NCBI GenBank assembly: GCA_024710585.1
Contig: JANJUM010000141.1
Coordinates: 1-33,461, forward strand
Direction: 5' to 3'
Length of the DNA stretch: 33,461 bases
Origin: Desulforhopalus sp.
GTDB lineage: Bacteria > Desulfobacterota > Desulfobulbia > Desulfobulbales > Desulfocapsaceae
Part shown: positions 23,884 to 31,700 of the stretch, in pieces
Layout: each line of letters opens with the position of its first letter
How positions within the stretch are numbered: position 1 is the first letter of the stretch
Notes under the pieces: model-generated
What the model was told of the DNA's origin: nothing
Databases searched by the model: none
Seen by the model: the letters and a program-made list of their open reading frames with translations, nothing else
Program-made: the position numbers and the translations under genes

Positions 23884-25083
23884 CACGGAGGCGATCTTGA
23901 AAATAGGCAGGTACATGGCGACCACAAGGCCACCGATCATGCCGCCGAGGAAGACCATCATGAATGGTTCGATCATCGCTGTGAGGTTTTCGACGGCCTG
24001 GTCGACCTCCTCGTCATAAAAATCGGCGATCTTTTCTAGCATGGCGTCCAAGGCACCTACCGACTCGCCGACGTTGATCATCTGAATAACCATATTTGGA
24101 AAGACCCCGCTCTCTTCGAGAGGGTCGGCGAGGGGACGACCCTCGGCGATGGCGTCGCCAACCCTGAACACGGCGTTCTCGATGATCTTGTTGCCGGCGG
24201 TTTTCGCCACGACCTGCAGGGCCTCGAGAATTGGTACACCAGCCTGGAGCATGGTGCTGAGCGTCCTGGTGAACTTGGCCACGGCCACTTTACGCAGGAG
24301 CATGCCGATGACAGGGGCGTGCAGCAGGCCTTTGTCGATGGCCAGTCGGCCTTTGGGTGTGGCATAGATCTTTTTAATGATAAAGATCACCATAAAGAGG
24401 GCTATGATGATAAAGACGATATTGCTTTTGAAGAAATTACTCATGTTGACGACTATCTGCGTTGGCACCGGCAGGGTCGAGCCGAAGTCTTCGAACATCT
24501 TGGAGAAAACGGGAATGACAAAGACGAGGATGATCACCAGGATGACTAGCGAAATGGCCAGGCAGATGGTCGGGTAGGTCATGGCCCCTTTGATCTTCTT
24601 CTTCAGAGCCATGGATTTTTCCATGAAAACGGCGAGTCGCGAGAGGATGGTGTCGAGGATGCCGCCGGTTTCCCCCGCTTCGATCATGTTAGTGAAGAGG
24701 TTGTCGAAGATCTTAGGTTTCTTGCGCATCGAGTCGGCGAGGGTCGAGCCGGCTTCGACGTCGGATCGAACCTCGCTGAGGGCTTTCTTGAACGTCGGGT
24801 TTTCCTGCTGCTTTTCGAGGATCTCCAGGCCCTGTACCAGCGGCAGGCCGGCGTTGATCATGGTGGAGAGTTGGCGGGTGAAGATGACAATGTCCTTGCC
24901 GGTGACCTTCGGTTTGAAGAGGGCAACATTTTCCAGGAGATCCTTCGGTTTCTCTTTGATGACGACGTCGGTGAGACGATATTTCTTGATCTGCGCCAGC
25001 GCAGCGGCTTGATCGGGGGCTTCGACTTCACCTTTGCGCTTCTCCCCTGCGGAATTTTTCCCCTTCCATCTGTAGACTGGCAT
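23878..25083 (-). CDS. pilC: type IV pilus inner-membrane platform protein PilC
   Basis: The polytopic inner-membrane protein that couples the pilus motor ATPases to pilin assembly. The 401-residue product has two type II secretion F (GspF) domains (about 69-192 and 272-394), membrane helices at about 172-192, 221-239 and 376-396, and the repeated FTRQLSTMINAGLPL / FTRTLSTMLQAGVPI blocks with GETGG and GESVG. The N-terminal MPVYRWKGKNSAGE is the usual PilC start. A ggggaggt ribosome site supports the ATG at 25083 over the longer upstream frame. No pilB, pilT or pilD is nearby, so it stands alone. A GspF role in type II secretion is the alternative. Confidence 0.92.
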   Translation of the reverse strand: MPVYRWKGKNSAGEKRKGEVEAPDQAAALAQIKKYRLTDVVIKEKPKDLLENVALFKPKVTGKDIVIFTRQLSTMINAGLPLVQGLEILEKQQENPTFKKALSEVRSDVEAGSTLADSMRKKPKIFDNLFTNMIEAGETGGILDTILSRLAVFMEKSMALKKKIKGAMTYPTICLAISLVILVIILVFVIPVFSKMFEDFGSTLPVPTQIVVNMSNFFKSNIVFIIIALFMVIFIIKKIYATPKGRLAIDKGLLHAPVIGMLLRKVAVAKFTRTLSTMLQAGVPILEALQVVAKTAGNKIIENAVFRVGDAIAEGRPLADPLEESGVFPNMVIQMINVGESVGALDAMLEKIADFYDEEVDQAVENLTAMIEPFMMVFLGGMIGGLVVAMYLPIFKIASVV

Positions 25084-25165
25084 TGTGACCTCCCCCAAGG
25101 TGGCGAGCGTTGTAGATAGAATCGCAGCAAAGGCCTCTCTGTCGTTCAAACAGCAAATGAATTCG

Positions 25166-25194
25166 ATTATATACCAATAACCTTCTTATTACAA
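25166..25194 (-). promoter_or_regulatory. sigma70-type promoter for pilC
   Basis: On the minus strand, TTGTAA (25194-25189), a 17-bp spacer and a perfect TATAAT (25171-25166) form a good housekeeping promoter. The leader to the pilC ATG would be about 75 nt. Confidence 0.65.
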
Positions 25195-25291
25195 GGGTCG
25201 CTCGTGCGCCATATCTTTCAATCTCTTCGTCGGACAGGAAAGAAAAAAGCGAAAGAAGGGGTGGGGAAGTCATTGCTGCCGTGGAAAATAC

Positions 25292-25320
25292 TTGAGAATG
25301 CCATGAGCTTCTGATATAAA
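25292..25320 (+). promoter_or_regulatory. sigma70-type promoter for the PxxKW gene
   Basis: TTGAGA (25292-25297), a 17-bp spacer and TATAAA (25315-25320) lie upstream of the PxxKW gene. The predicted start near 25327 leaves a leader of about 108 nt, in which I see no recognisable riboswitch. Confidence 0.6.
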
Positions 25321-25434
25321 GAAAAGTTCATGTTTGTCGTGGAGAAATCAGAGGGCGCTTTGTCGTCCCTGTTTCCCGGCCCGTCTCTGGCGATGGAGCC
25401 GGCAAGAGCGTAGATGTTTTGGAGGATAGCGAGA

Positions 25435-25680
25435 ATGGAAAATCAGGCTTCTGTCAATTACGCCGATGGTCGTTTTCAACCGATCATTGATAAATGCGAA
25501 GGTTGTGCACGAATCGTCGAGACCGACAATGCCAAATATTGCCGCAGTTACGTCAATCCGGCTGCCAAGTGGAAGCTCGGGTTCTGTAATTTCGCCACCC
25601 ATGCCAAGCCGGAGATTGCCGTGGTGAAAATCCGCGTCAACCCCCTCAAGGCAGCAAAACGGGCTTCGAAGAGGAAGTAA
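25435..25680 (+). CDS. PxxKW family cysteine-rich protein
   Basis: A small protein of 81 residues with cysteines in CEGC (residues 21-24), a single Cys near 36 (KYCRSY) and another near 51 (GFCNFAT), plus the PAAKW sequence that names the family. The tail is very basic (LKAAKRASKRK). The family is known from deltaproteobacterial genomes and has no assigned function; the cysteines may bind a metal or an iron-sulfur cluster. A ggaggat ribosome site at 25421-25427 fixes the ATG at 25435. It has its own promoter and a strong terminator, so it is monocistronic. Confidence 0.82.
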   Translation: MENQASVNYADGRFQPIIDKCEGCARIVETDNAKYCRSYVNPAAKWKLGFCNFATHAKPEIAVVKIRVNPLKAAKRASKRK

Positions 25681-25699
25681 CCGTATCCCTCACTCCGTT

Positions 25700-25732
25700 A
25701 AAAAGATCTGCCTGCGGGCAGATCTTTTTTTT
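25700..25732. terminator. bidirectional rho-independent terminator
   Basis: A 12-bp perfect stem (aaaagatctgcc / ggcagatctttt, 25701-25712 with 25717-25728) around a tgcg loop is flanked by T on the right and A on the left. It can stop transcripts of both the PxxKW gene (plus) and tatD-yggS (minus), which converge here. Confidence 0.9.
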
Positions 25733-25740
25733 GGTGCCGT

Positions 25741-26427
25741 TCACTGGCGTCTGCCGAAGATCGCCGTGCCCACGCGGACGATGGTCGCTCCTTCCTCGAT
25801 GGCTACGGGGAAGTCGTCCGACATCCCCATGGAGAGATGCGGCCTGTCCATTTCTGGAAAGAGGCCGCGGGCTGCCAGAGAAGTCGCCAGCAGGCGCAAA
25901 TCTCGAAAATAGGGCCGCGATGCTTCCGCCTCAGTCGACAGCGGCGGGATCGTCATCAGCCCGCACATCTGCAGCTGTTTCAAAGGTTGCATCTGCCGCA
26001 GCAACTGTTCTGCCTCCGCGGCGTCGACACCGCTCTTTTGCAGCTCCTTGCCGATATTGACCTGGAGCAGCACCCTCATCCTCCTGCCGAGTTTTGTCAG
26101 ATGGTTGTTTAAGGCGGTAGCCAGTTTCAGGCTGTCCACGGTCTCGATCATGTCACAGGTCTCAGTGGCCAGGCGCGCTTTGTTGCTCTGCAGGTGGCCG
26201 ATGAAATGCAGGTGGACGCCTTCCGGCAGCTGACGTTTCTTGGTCGCCGCTTCCTGGATGTAATTTTCCCCGAAGACCGTCTGTCCGGCGTCAACGGCCT
26301 CCAGTATCAGTTCCACAGGAAAGAGTTTCGATACCGCCACCAGGGTGATTTCTTCGGGGTTGCGGTTGACCCTGCGGGCGGCGGCGGCGATCTCAGCACG
26401 GATCCGCTGGAGGTTTTCGGCTATCAT
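25741..26427 (-). CDS. yggS: YggS/PROSC family pyridoxal phosphate homeostasis protein
   Basis: A single-domain, fold-type III PLP-binding protein that helps maintain pyridoxal phosphate balance; no catalytic reaction is established for the family. The 228-residue product has the PLP lysine Lys34 in LVAVSK, the FGENYIQEA block, HFIGHLQSNKA, GLMTIPP and the C-terminal LSMGMSDDF and VRVGTAIFG. Its start overlaps the stop of tatD by 4 bp (ATGA), so the two form an operon. The family is widespread and unlikely to be confused with alanine racemase because of its short length. Confidence 0.94.
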   Translation of the reverse strand: MIAENLQRIRAEIAAAARRVNRNPEEITLVAVSKLFPVELILEAVDAGQTVFGENYIQEAATKKRQLPEGVHLHFIGHLQSNKARLATETCDMIETVDSLKLATALNNHLTKLGRRMRVLLQVNIGKELQKSGVDAAEAEQLLRQMQPLKQLQMCGLMTIPPLSTEAEASRPYFRDLRLLATSLAARGLFPEMDRPHLSMGMSDDFPVAIEEGATIVRVGTAIFGRRQ

Positions 26428-27269
26428 GATTGCTCGTTCCTGTCGAAGTGAAAGAGGTTGTCGGCGTTGCAGGTGGTCTGCCGGGCTACCTCAGCTGGTG
26501 AAATGAGGCGCAGTTCTGCTATCTTCGCCACGGTGTGGGCGAGCAGAGCCGGTTCGTTCCGCGCACCGCGATGGGGTTGTGGCGCCAGGTAGGGTCCGTC
26601 GGTCTCCACTACCAGCGAAGAAAGCGGCACACGTTGCACCACTTCCTGCAAGATAGCGCTGTTTTTGAACGTCACCACCCCGGGGATGGAAATCAGCAGG
26701 CCGAGGTCGAGGACCTGTTCCGCCAGTTGCCAGTTCCCCGAAAAGCAGTGCATGATGCCTCCGAAACGCAACGGGCGTGCTTCCCTGAGGATGGCGAGGA
26801 GGTCGTCGTCGGCATCTCGGTTGTGGATGACTACCGGCAGGCCGAGATCGTCGGCGAGGTCGAGCTGCCTGCGGAAATGGCTTCGCTGCTCTTCAGGGGG
26901 GCTGCGTCTTCTGTAGTAATCGAGACCGATCTCGCCCCAGGCGACTATATACTGGCTGTTGTCCCGATAGAGCCTTTCCATCTGGCGATACTGCGTCGCG
27001 TTGAGGTCCCCGACGTCGTGCGGGTGAATGCCGATGGTCGCCGCGATACGCCGGTCGCTCCGCGCCAGACTGACGCATCTCGCCGAACTGGCTGCATCGA
27101 CGCCGACGGTGACGATGCGACTCACCGGAAGGGCGAAGGCCCTCTTGAGGACCTCGCTTCGGTCATGGTCGTACGCCTCCATATCGAGGTGACAGTGGGT
27201 GTCGATCAGGGTCGCACCGGCAAGATCGAGAACGGGCAACTGCATGAGATGGGAGGGAATTGTCTTCAT
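26424..27269 (-). CDS. tatD: TatD family metal-dependent hydrolase (deoxyribonuclease)
   Basis: A metal-dependent TIM-barrel hydrolase of the TatD DNase family, cytoplasmic. The 281-residue product has metal ligands in DTHCHLD (His25, His27), Glu113 in GEIGLDYY, His149 in VIHNRDA, His174 in HCFSG and Asp224 in VETDGPYLAP. The N-terminus carries about 15 extra residues before the barrel. An internal ATG at 27245 is possible, as neither has a clear ribosome site. The next gene, yggS, overlaps by 4 bp. Confidence 0.92.
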   Translation of the reverse strand: MKTIPSHLMQLPVLDLAGATLIDTHCHLDMEAYDHDRSEVLKRAFALPVSRIVTVGVDAASSARCVSLARSDRRIAATIGIHPHDVGDLNATQYRQMERLYRDNSQYIVAWGEIGLDYYRRRSPPEEQRSHFRRQLDLADDLGLPVVIHNRDADDDLLAILREARPLRFGGIMHCFSGNWQLAEQVLDLGLLISIPGVVTFKNSAILQEVVQRVPLSSLVVETDGPYLAPQPHRGARNEPALLAHTVAKIAELRLISPAEVARQTTCNADNLFHFDRNEQS

Positions 27270-27671
27270 TCACAGGGTAATAGCAAAAAATACCGGCTAA
27301 CGCAATTCGCATCGCCAACAGCGACCGGCCGGCGCAGGAAAAGGGGGGAGGTCAAATCTTGATCAGGATTTTTCATAGCGGGATGAATTTGTTAATAAAA
27401 ACCAAAAATAAAACTTCATATAGGTAAAAAACTGTCGTATAGTGGTCAAAACAGTATCTTGCCGTAACCTCGTCGAGATGTCGCTGCGGTAGTCCTTTTT
27501 ATCGACAGCATCCTGGAGGGGCCTAAAAGAGACGGTATTTTTTTCATAATTTTTGATACTATTCAGACATAGTCGGGTATCGGCCCGTCAACAGAGGTTC
27601 GGCGCTGTCGGAGACGGCACGGGCGCCGCCGTAATAGCAGGTAAAACCACACTTACGAAGAGGTTTGCGGC
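27270..27671 (+). other. gene-free AT-rich intergenic region between divergent tatD and roadblock genes
   Basis: About 400 bp with no open frame of note. It is strikingly AT-rich from 27380 to 27445 and again near 27535-27565 against a GC-rich genome. It should hold the promoters for both flanking units. The best plus-strand candidate is listed separately. I looked for a c-di-GMP riboswitch and other known leader RNAs and saw none. Confidence 0.6.
27415..27443 (+). promoter_or_regulatory. candidate promoter for the roadblock-GTPase locus
   Basis: TTCATA (27415-27420), a 17-bp spacer and TATAGT (27438-27443) fit a sigma70 promoter with a weak -35 box. The leader to the roadblock ATG would be about 220 nt, so a closer, less obvious promoter is also possible. 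Confidence 0.4.
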
Positions 27672-28070
27672 ATGAACTATGGGATTGTCAGTCAGGAGCA
27701 ACTCGAGCAGATAGACAAAATTTTGGCGGAAAAGTTGATAAAACTCGGTGTCGATTGCGTCATCATCATCGACATGGCTGGCAACATCATCACTGCCAAG
27801 GACAATGGCGAGAGCAAGTATGACGTCTATTCTTTCGCCGCCCTGGCGGCGGGGAACTTCGCCACGGTGGATGCCATGGCCAAGCTGGTGGGCGAGCAGG
27901 AGTTCTCCCTGCTGTTCCACAAAGGGCAGGAATCGAACATCCACTTCAGCAAGATCGATGACGAACTGCTGCTCATTTCCATGTTCGGGCGTGACATCTC
28001 CCTGGGCTTCCTGCGTCTCAACGTCGTCGACGTGATCGAGAAGATACGCAAGGTCTGGGAAAGGAAGTAG
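27672..28070 (+). CDS. roadblock/LC7 domain protein (MglB-like)
   Basis: A 132-residue protein that is a single roadblock/LC7 domain (about residues 8-125), with the typical VDCVIIIDMAGNIITAKDNG strand-turn-strand (split around GVDCVIIIDMAGN), an ALAAGNFATVDAMAKL helix and an FSLLFHKGQESNI strand. Such proteins dimerise and act as GTPase-activating or regulatory partners of Ras-like GTPases; MglB of Myxococcus is the best-studied case. A gaagagg ribosome site precedes the ATG. The MglA-like gene follows 79 bp downstream, with a small hairpin in the gap. I infer they act as a pair. GAP activity itself cannot be read from the sequence. Confidence 0.9.
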   Translation: MNYGIVSQEQLEQIDKILAEKLIKLGVDCVIIIDMAGNIITAKDNGESKYDVYSFAALAAGNFATVDAMAKLVGEQEFSLLFHKGQESNIHFSKIDDELLLISMFGRDISLGFLRLNVVDVIEKIRKVWERK

Positions 28071-28086
28071 GGGGCGGGGACGGAAT

Positions 28087-28106
28087 GTCGCCGTGTTGTC
28101 GGTGAC
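28087..28106 (+). promoter_or_regulatory. small intercistronic hairpin
   Basis: Between the roadblock and GTPase genes, gtcgccg and cggtgac form a 7-bp stem (one G-U pair) with a tgttgt loop. No T-run follows, so it is unlikely to be a terminator. It may tune relative expression. Confidence 0.35.
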
Positions 28107-28149
28107 GGGGGCGGCACCTATCTGCAGCGATAGCTAAGGGAGTGAAACG

Positions 28150-28755
28150 TTGAGCTTTATCAATCTGAAAGACAAGATAGTGCAGGTGAAGATCGTCTAT
28201 TACGGTCCAGGGCGGTGCGGCAAGACCACCAACCTCGAGTATATCAACCGTACCTACCGCAAGCAGATCGCCTCGGAAATGGTCAGCCTCAAGACTCACG
28301 GCGACCGGACGCTCTTTTTCGACTTTCTTCCCTTCGACATGGGGCAGATCAAGGGCTACGACATCAAGATCCAGCTTTATACCGTCCCGGGCCAGGTCAA
28401 GTACAACGCTACCCGCAAGCTTGTGCTGCGCGGGGTCGATGGTATCGTTTTCGTCGCCGACGCCATGGAAAAGCAGCGTGAAAAGAACATTCGCTCCCTC
28501 AATCAATTGCACGAAAACCTGCAGTCCTACAAGGAAAGCATTTTTCGTATCCCCCTGGTCATGCAGTACAACAAGGTCGATCTCAAAGAGCACGGTATTC
28601 CTATCCTGCCCACGGAGGTGCTGGAGAAGGATCTGAATAGCAGGTTGAAGGTGCCCTACTTCGAGGCAAGTGCCATTACTGGATATAATGTGGCAGCGAC
28701 ACTCAAGAAAATCATCTCTGCCTCGGTTATTTCAATCCAGAAAAAATTACTCTAG
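28150..28755 (+). CDS. MglA-like small Ras-family GTPase
   Basis: A cytoplasmic small GTPase of the bacterial MglA family. The 201-residue product has the P-loop GPGRCGKT (residues 19-26), switch II TVPGQ (78-82, a typical MglA replacement for DTAGQ), NKVD (141-144) and EASA (172-175). The start is TTG at 28150 with a gggag site upstream; the resulting MSFIN N-terminus is conserved in MglA proteins, which supports this rare start codon. No C-terminal lipidation motif is visible. It lies between the roadblock gene and the large acidic protein gene (9-bp gap). By analogy with Myxococcus it may set polarity, for example of pili. Confidence 0.92.
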   Translation: MSFINLKDKIVQVKIVYYGPGRCGKTTNLEYINRTYRKQIASEMVSLKTHGDRTLFFDFLPFDMGQIKGYDIKIQLYTVPGQVKYNATRKLVLRGVDGIVFVADAMEKQREKNIRSLNQLHENLQSYKESIFRIPLVMQYNKVDLKEHGIPILPTEVLEKDLNSRLKVPYFEASAITGYNVAATLKKIISASVISIQKKLL

Positions 28756-28764
28756 AGAGAAACT

Positions 28765-31700
28765 GTGGTGAAACAGTATACCGAAAGCCAGTATGACGAC
28801 GATTTGACGCTTGGCAACGATGACTATGATGATTCGTACTATACGGATGCCGATGATTTGTTCGAGCTTTCCACTGACAACGAATCACCCATCAGCCGCC
28901 TCAAGAGTCTGGTGCTGTCCATCGACTGGGAAATCACCGACGATGTGCTGCGTCAGTTCAACGAGGAACTGGTCGACCTGAAGAGCATCTGGGCCGGGGA
29001 AGCCATCAACCTCGTCTATGTTCAGGCTTTGGAGAAGATCAGCAAGTACATCTACCAGAAAAAGGCCGACGCCCATCCCAGTGCTATCAAGTTGCTGCTC
29101 ACCTTCTACTACAATCTTGAAAAAATCGTCTCCTCTGTCGATTTGAGCGAAGCGCAGAAAAGGGACATTCTCCTCGAGGACGTCAAACGATTCGAAAATT
29201 TCAAGCGCCAGATCAAAGTGCATCCCACCCCCGAATCTTCGGAGCCTGTGGTGGAACCGGCCCCCGCCCCACCTCGGAAGACTGGAAAAGTCCAGGGCGA
29301 CGAGGGCGAGTTGCTCAACCTCAAGGCCATTGTCCTGGGCATTGACTGGGAAATCACCGAACAGGATCTCAATGATTTGCGGCGGGAGGTCTTCCGCCTC
29401 GAAGACGAATATTCCCATAGTCGACCCAAACTCATTCTCCTCCAGGGCATCGGGACCCTCGCCGCCTATATCAAGGTGAAAAAGAGCAATGCCCATCCCG
29501 ATGCATTCAAGGTGCTGCAACACTTCTATGAATGTCTCGAGAGAATCGTGCTGCGTCCGATGACCCTCGAAGAGGAGAAGGCGGTTCTCTTTCCTGCTGT
29601 AGAAAAATTCAATGCATTCAAGTCGTTGATTGGCCCGACCATTGCCCCCGAGGTTATCTCCCAGGCGGTCGATAGCGATGAGGACGAGGACGAGGAGATC
29701 AGTGGGGGAGCCACGCTGGCTCCCGCTCTGGCGGACGTCGAAGAAGATTCGGAAATGGGGTTCCAGGCCGAGCGTGAAGCCATGGCCCTGGGGCTCAAGG
29801 ATCCTTCGCTGGTGACTTCGCACATCGATCAATTCTTTGGCGAGGCGGTAGCCGCCCCTGCGGCCAGAGATGAAGTGGATGAGATGATAGAGGAAGAACT
29901 GGCACCGGCTGTCGAGCTTTTTGCCGACGAGGAAGCGGTTGCCGTCGATAAAGACGTCGCGCTGCAGGGCGTCGATGTCGGCGAGGAAGACGAAGAGGTT
30001 GATGCCGATGACGTGCTGGAGGCTTCCTCGCTGTCACCGGTGGCTGGTATCGGTGGCGCTTTGCAGGAACCCATAGCGGCTCTGGCGGATACCGGGGATT
30101 TGAACGAGGAAGATGAGGAAGAGGAAATTCTCGCAAAGGATATCGAGGAAGAGGTCCTTGGTGTTGCCGAGTCGATCCTTCCGGAAATCGACGAAACGCC
30201 CCATATAGTTGCGGATGTTTCCGCCTCGCTCGATCGTGAAACCGCGCTGCTCGGAGTGAATGTCGAGACCGATGCCGACGACGACAGCGACGAACTCTCC
30301 TTGCCCATGGAGGGAGAAGAGCTCGCTCCGGCGCTGGCGACAATAGAGGAAGAAAGCCTCTTCAGCGCAAAATCTCTCGAGGCGGCGCCCCTCTCTCACG
30401 GAGTTGCCGAGGAACTCTCGGGCACTATCGACAGCCTCTTCCTGGATGAGGAAGGCACGGCGCCGGCTGTAGCGGCGAATGCCGTCCCCGAGGAGACTTC
30501 CAAAGTACAGGCAGGCGACGAAGAAGAGGCCGTTCTTGGCCTCGATTGGCTCGACGAGCGTCCGCAACAGGAAGCCGTGGAAGCCGAATCGGTGGAAGAG
30601 ACGGCCGAACCTTCGGCCTTTTTCTCCGAGGGGGATCTCGCCGGCGACGTTGTTGGCGCCGAAACTCGTTTCGAAGGCAGGCAGGAAGAAGAGCCCCTCG
30701 ATGTGGCACGTGCTGCCGATGAGGATCTCAGTTTTGACGTCCTCTCGGCCGATGGTCTCTTTGCCGTGGAGAGCCAGTCTGTCTCTCTGGACGCGTCCGG
30801 CGACGTCCCCGACAAAGTGTCGGAGGCTACAGAAGAGGAACAGGCCGAGGAAGCAGTCGCCGCATTTTTTGCTGATGAAAGGGCCTCGAAAGACGACGCC
30901 CTCGACGAGTCGGCTATCGAGGACTTGTTCGATAGCCTGGAGAGCGATGGCGCCGAGGCGGAGCCTGTCGCTGATGCGGCAAGGGAGCAGGACATTGCCG
31001 CCTTCTTCGCGGCTGGGAGCGAAGAAGACTCCCCGGGCGGCGAAGACTTGGCCCCTGCAGCGGCTGCAACCACCACGGCTGCGGTGCTAGGTGCCGCGGC
31101 CCTGGCAGGTGACTCGCTTGTCCTGCCAGAAGAAGAGGTCGTCTTTGAACTTGCCGAGGACGAGCTTGTAAAAGAGGACCAAGAACCTGCCGTGCTGGCA
31201 GGCCCCGATGGAGATATGGCCGAAAGCCTGTCCTTTGGCGTGGAACCCCCCCTCGCCGAAGATGAGGGTGCTACGGACAGCACCTTGGCAGCCACCGAGA
31301 TCGATATGGTCGACACCTTCGATGAGGCTGGAGAGACCGCTGCACCCGCTGCCTTCGATGATGCCGGACCGATCGCTGCGCAAATCCTGCAGGAAGAGGA
31401 TATTCTGCAAGAAGATGTTCTCGCCGATGCCGAGCCGCTGTCGGAGGAGGTTTCTGCTGAGGAAGATGTCGCCGCCGAGGTTCAGGCCGTCAGTCCGGAG
31501 ATGATTGCGATGGTGGAGGGGAGCGCGTTGACCGCTCTCTCGGCAGTTGACCGCGCGGACAGCGCTCTACATGAGGAACAGCCTGCTTTCGACCCTGCTT
31601 GGGCCTTGCCCGTTGCGCAACCGGCCGTCGCCGACCCCCTGGATGGGCTACGCGCCTGCGTCGATTCTCTGAAGCTCGAACTGAACGATAAAATCCTCAA

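Noticed and set aside
27270-27671. c-di-GMP (GEMM) or other riboswitch in the leader of the roadblock gene
   Set aside because: GEMM elements are common in deltaproteobacteria, but I could not find their conserved core here.
30396-31316. 306-codon serine-rich open frame on the minus strand
   Set aside because: A complement artefact of the Glu/Asp/Ala-rich coding region of the acidic protein; low complexity and no start signals.
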